Program-made: the position numbers and the translations under genes
Shown here: positions 23,556 to 25,586 of the stretch, in pieces
Position numbering within the stretch: the stretch's first letter is position 1
How the letters are laid out: each line of letters begins with the position of its first letter
The notes under the pieces: generated by a model
The model's input: only the letters and a program-made list of their open reading frames with translations
Told to the model about the DNA's origin: nothing
The model's database searches: none
Assembly: GCA_964449375.1 (NCBI GenBank)
Contig: CAYVAS010000036.1
Coordinates: 1 to 25,586 of the forward strand
Direction: 5' to 3'
Length of the DNA: 25,586 bases
DNA from: JAFDWI01 sp964449375
GTDB taxonomy: Bacteria; Actinomycetota; Acidimicrobiia; Acidimicrobiales; Iamiaceae

Positions 23556-24124
23556 CGGCCCGAGAAGCCGTGCTCCTGCAGCCGGCGGCGCTCCTCGGCG
23601 GAGACCTCCACGTTGGACGGCGTGAGCAGGTAGACCGAGTTGGCCACCTTCTCCATCTGCCCGCCGATGCCGTAGCACAGGCCACTGGCGAAGTCGATGA
23701 GCCGGCGTGCCAGGTCCCGGTCGGCGTTCTGGAGGTTCATGATCACCGGCTGGTTGCCCTTGAACTTGTCGGCCAGTTCCTGGGCGTCGTCGAAGGACAC
23801 CGGCGACAGCGCGTGCGGTTTCGCGTTCGCGGCGATCGGGACCGGACGGACCACCTGGGAGCGGGCCTCCGGGTCTGCGGGCGACGCCGGCGTCGGACCT
23901 TCGGCGGTTCGGATCGGACGCACCGCGCCGATCGCGGAGGACTCGGGCGCGGCCGCCTCACCCCGTCGGGGCATCGGCCGGGGGCCGGCCGACTCGGGAG
24001 CGACGCGGCGGCGCTGGTCATCGACGGGCTGGGCATCGTGCAGCTCGCCAACGTCGTAGTCGTCGTATTCCTCCTCGGGCGCCAGGCCCAGGTGGTACAT
24101 CGTCTTACGCCACAGTGTCGCCAT
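23552..24124 (-). CDS. sepF: Cell division protein SepF
   Basis: SepF anchors FtsZ filaments to the membrane and is the main anchor in actinobacteria that lack FtsA. The 190-residue protein has an N-terminal amphipathic membrane helix (MATLWRKTMYHLGL), a disordered acidic then Pro/Arg-rich linker, and the C-terminal SepF fold (about 105-185): SFDDAQELADKFKGNQPVI, NLQNADRDLARRLIDF, ASGLCYGIGGQMEKVANSV and LLTPSNVEVSAEER. ATG 24124 has AGGAGG 4 nt upstream. Its start overlaps the end of pgeF by 20 bp, and its stop overlaps yggT, so the three are translationally linked. Confidence 0.96.
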   Translation of the reverse strand: MATLWRKTMYHLGLAPEEEYDDYDVGELHDAQPVDDQRRRVAPESAGPRPMPRRGEAAAPESSAIGAVRPIRTAEGPTPASPADPEARSQVVRPVPIAANAKPHALSPVSFDDAQELADKFKGNQPVIMNLQNADRDLARRLIDFASGLCYGIGGQMEKVANSVYLLTPSNVEVSAEERRRLQEHGFSGR

Positions 24125-24848
24125 CGATCCTCCTGGTCACGAATCTACCGCTCCCGGCGTGCTGCGCAGAAGATCCTCTCCGCTTTCCGAAGTGCCCGCC
24201 TGTTCCCTCCGAGAGCCAGATGAAGGCCGCCTGGCGGCCCGTGTCGGCCCTCGCCCGGTGCGAAAAATGCGTCGAGCTGCACGCGGTGCACACGCCCGTG
24301 TCGATCACGTCGTCCACGCCTGCGGCCGCCAGGGCAGCCCGCACCGCCGCGGCGACATCCAGGGCCGGAGTGCCCCAGGCGGTGCGGGCGCGCACGGTGG
24401 GACCCAGGGTTTCGGCCACCTGGTCGAGGTCACCGGCGCCGAACTCGTAGCACCGGGCCCGGATGCACGGACCCAGCCAGGCGGTGACGGGTCCGTCGCC
24501 GTACCCGGCGAGCGCAGCGACCGCTTCGGTGACGACCCCGGCGGCCAGGCCCCGCCAGCCGGCGTGGACCGCGCCTACCGCGTGGGGCGAGGCCAACAGC
24601 ACCGGGGCACAGTCCGCGGTGATCACCGCGAGCGCTGCTCCGGGCACAGCGGTGACCGCCGCGTCGGCGGTTTCGCCGGCAGCGTCACCGGGCACGGTGA
24701 CCTCGACCACCTCGGTGCCGTGCTCCTGGGTGAGCCAGGTCACCGGATGGGTGGTGACCGCTCGGCGCCGGCGGGCGAGATCCGCCTCGGGCTCTGCGAT
24801 CGCGAAGGATCCGTCGGCCGCATCGGTGAAGCGGATCACCGGTTCCAC
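24105..24848 (-). CDS. pgeF: Peptidoglycan editing factor PgeF (multicopper-oxidase/laccase-like fold, YfiH family)
   Basis: PgeF/YfiH hydrolyses incorrectly built muropeptide precursors; relatives also act as purine nucleoside phosphorylases/adenosine deaminases. The zinc-like catalytic residues are present: TQEHGTE (His43), TADCAPVLL (Cys80) and GAVHAGWRG (His95), then WLGPCIRARCYEFG and CTACSSTHFSHRARADTGRQAAFIWL. The N-terminus is short: the GGVS...NLG segment normal for the family is missing and replaced by FTDAADGSFAIAEPEADL. The C-terminus extends about 30 residues beyond the usual end. GTG 24848, 14 bp after the ftsZ stop, is taken as start; GTG 24839 is the alternative, and the upstream open frame lies in ftsZ. 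No yggS gene follows, unlike in mycobacteria. Confidence 0.9.
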   Translation of the reverse strand: MEPVIRFTDAADGSFAIAEPEADLARRRRAVTTHPVTWLTQEHGTEVVEVTVPGDAAGETADAAVTAVPGAALAVITADCAPVLLASPHAVGAVHAGWRGLAAGVVTEAVAALAGYGDGPVTAWLGPCIRARCYEFGAGDLDQVAETLGPTVRARTAWGTPALDVAAAVRAALAAAGVDDVIDTGVCTACSSTHFSHRARADTGRQAAFIWLSEGTGGHFGKRRGSSAQHAGSGRFVTRRIDGDTVA

Positions 24849-24862
24849 CGCGTGCCCGGGGC

Positions 24863-25586
24863 CTATTTCAGGAACGACGGCACGTCGAAGTCGTCGCCAC
24901 CGGCGTCGGGGTCGTCGTCGGCCGGCGGGAACAGGTCTTCGGAGCTGGGCAACTCCGCCGCCGCCGGCGAGGGCAGCTCGGGTTCGCCGTCGTCCCACCG
25001 GTCGAAGCCGGCGGCGATCACCGTGACCCGGACCTCGTCGCCCAGTTCGTCGTCGATCACCGCGCCGAAGATGATGTTGGCGTCGGGGTGGGCGACACCG
25101 TGGATCACCTCGGCGGCCTCGTTGACCTCGAACAGCCCCAGGTCCGAACCTCCCGAGATCGACAGCAGGATGCCCCGGGCACCCTCGATGGAGGCCTCCA
25201 GCAGCGGGGAGGAGATCGCGTTGCGCGCCGCATTGAGCGCCCGACCCTCGCCCGTGGCGTGGCCGATGCCCATGAGCGCGGAACCCGCGTTGGACATGAT
25301 CATCTTCACGTCGGCGAAGTCGGTGTTGATCAGACCCGGCGTGGTGATCAGGTCGGTGATGCCCTGCACCCCCTGGAGCAGCACCTCGTCGGCCATCTTG
25401 AACGCGTTGACCATCGAGGTCTTGTCGTTGGAGACCGACAGCAGGCGGTCGTTGGGAATGACGATCTGGGTGTCGACCTTCTCCTTGAGCTTCTGGATCC
25501 CGGCCTCGGCCTGGACCGAGCGACGGCGTCCTTCGAAGGTGAAGGGGCGGGTCACCACACCGATGGTGAGGGCTCCGAGGTCCCGG
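24863..25586 (-). CDS. ftsZ: Cell division protein FtsZ, C-terminal part (5' end beyond the window)
   Basis: FtsZ is the tubulin-like GTPase that forms the division ring. The window holds about the last 240 residues; the GTP-binding signature GGGTGTG lies outside. Visible are GVVTRPFTFEGRRR, GIQKLKEKVDTQIVIPNDRLL, the T7 loop GLINTDFADVKMIMSN needed for GTP hydrolysis in the polymer, GSALMGIGHATGEGRA, ISGGSDLGLFEVNEAAEVIH and the beta-strand AGFDRW. An acidic disordered linker follows, and the chain ends in DDFDVPSFLK, the C-terminal peptide bound by SepF. It is first in the ftsZ-pgeF-sepF-yggT series. Confidence 0.97.
   Translation of the reverse strand, partial: RDLGALTIGVVTRPFTFEGRRRSVQAEAGIQKLKEKVDTQIVIPNDRLLSVSNDKTSMVNAFKMADEVLLQGVQGITDLITTPGLINTDFADVKMIMSNAGSALMGIGHATGEGRALNAARNAISSPLLEASIEGARGILLSISGGSDLGLFEVNEAAEVIHGVAHPDANIIFGAVIDDELGDEVRVTVIAAGFDRWDDGEPELPSPAAAELPSSEDLFPPADDDPDAGGDDFDVPSFLK

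Noticed and set aside
21993..23633. Plus-strand Ser/Ala-rich frame across divIVA and yggT
   Set aside because: It mirrors the acidic repeats of DivIVA and lacks a ribosome site or recognisable domain.

Overview
This is a G+C-rich window (roughly 70% by eye) of ordinary chromosomal DNA from an actinobacterium. Lineage markers are the multifunctional 2-oxoglutarate decarboxylase/dehydrogenase Kgd, the mismatch endonuclease NucS, the proteasome activator Bpa, a Wag31/DivIVA-type polar protein, and SepF beside FtsZ. Histone-H1-like Lys/Ala tails, the dcw-cluster tail without yggS, and promoters placed almost on the start codon fit a deep actinobacterial branch such as Acidimicrobiia. That class assignment is inference. 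I see no tRNA, rRNA, CRISPR array, insertion sequence, prophage or integron.

Layout. 1-4848 (minus): kgd, then a PIN/NYN-domain RNase-like protein with an S1-like domain and an H1-like tail that runs off the left edge. 4938-11029 (plus): ettA, a DUF222/HNH endonuclease, a CysQ/inositol-monophosphatase family phosphatase, an ABC1/UbiB-type atypical kinase and nucS. 11049-11987 (minus): a lipid/diacylglycerol kinase-like gene. 12046-13917 (plus): a biotinyl domain fused to an acyl-CoA carboxyltransferase. 13940-15654 (minus): an alkaline-phosphatase-superfamily protein followed by bpa. 15738-16172 (plus): an Rrf2-type regulator. 16201-18571 (minus): an overlapping operon of an H1-tailed DksA/TraR-like protein, lspA and rluD. 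18744-21887 (plus): ileS. 21953-25586 (minus): the downstream end of the division cluster, transcribed ftsZ, pgeF, sepF, yggT, divIVA.

How genes work together. ftsZ-sepF-divIVA is the division and polar-growth module: SepF binds the FtsZ tail and the membrane, and DivIVA marks poles. pgeF proof-reads peptidoglycan precursors, and lspA matures lipoproteins. Kgd sits at the 2-oxoglutarate node. EttA, RluD, IleS and the DksA-like protein concern translation and transcription. NucS and Bpa are actinobacterial substitutes for MutS/MutL repair and for ATP-driven proteasome loading.

All intergenic gaps are short; the longest are 6615-6800 and 18572-18743, both described below. A 10-N assembly gap (2930-2939) falls on the thiamine-diphosphate motif of kgd. 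The points most worth a second look are the NYN-S1-H1 fusion with a strong internal ribosome site, the biotinyl-carboxyltransferase chain without its biotin carboxylase, the repeated TAnnnT box 6-9 nt before start codons, an exact 30-bp tandem duplication in the H1-like tail, and the shortened PgeF N-terminus. I found no clear evidence of a wholly new multi-gene system.
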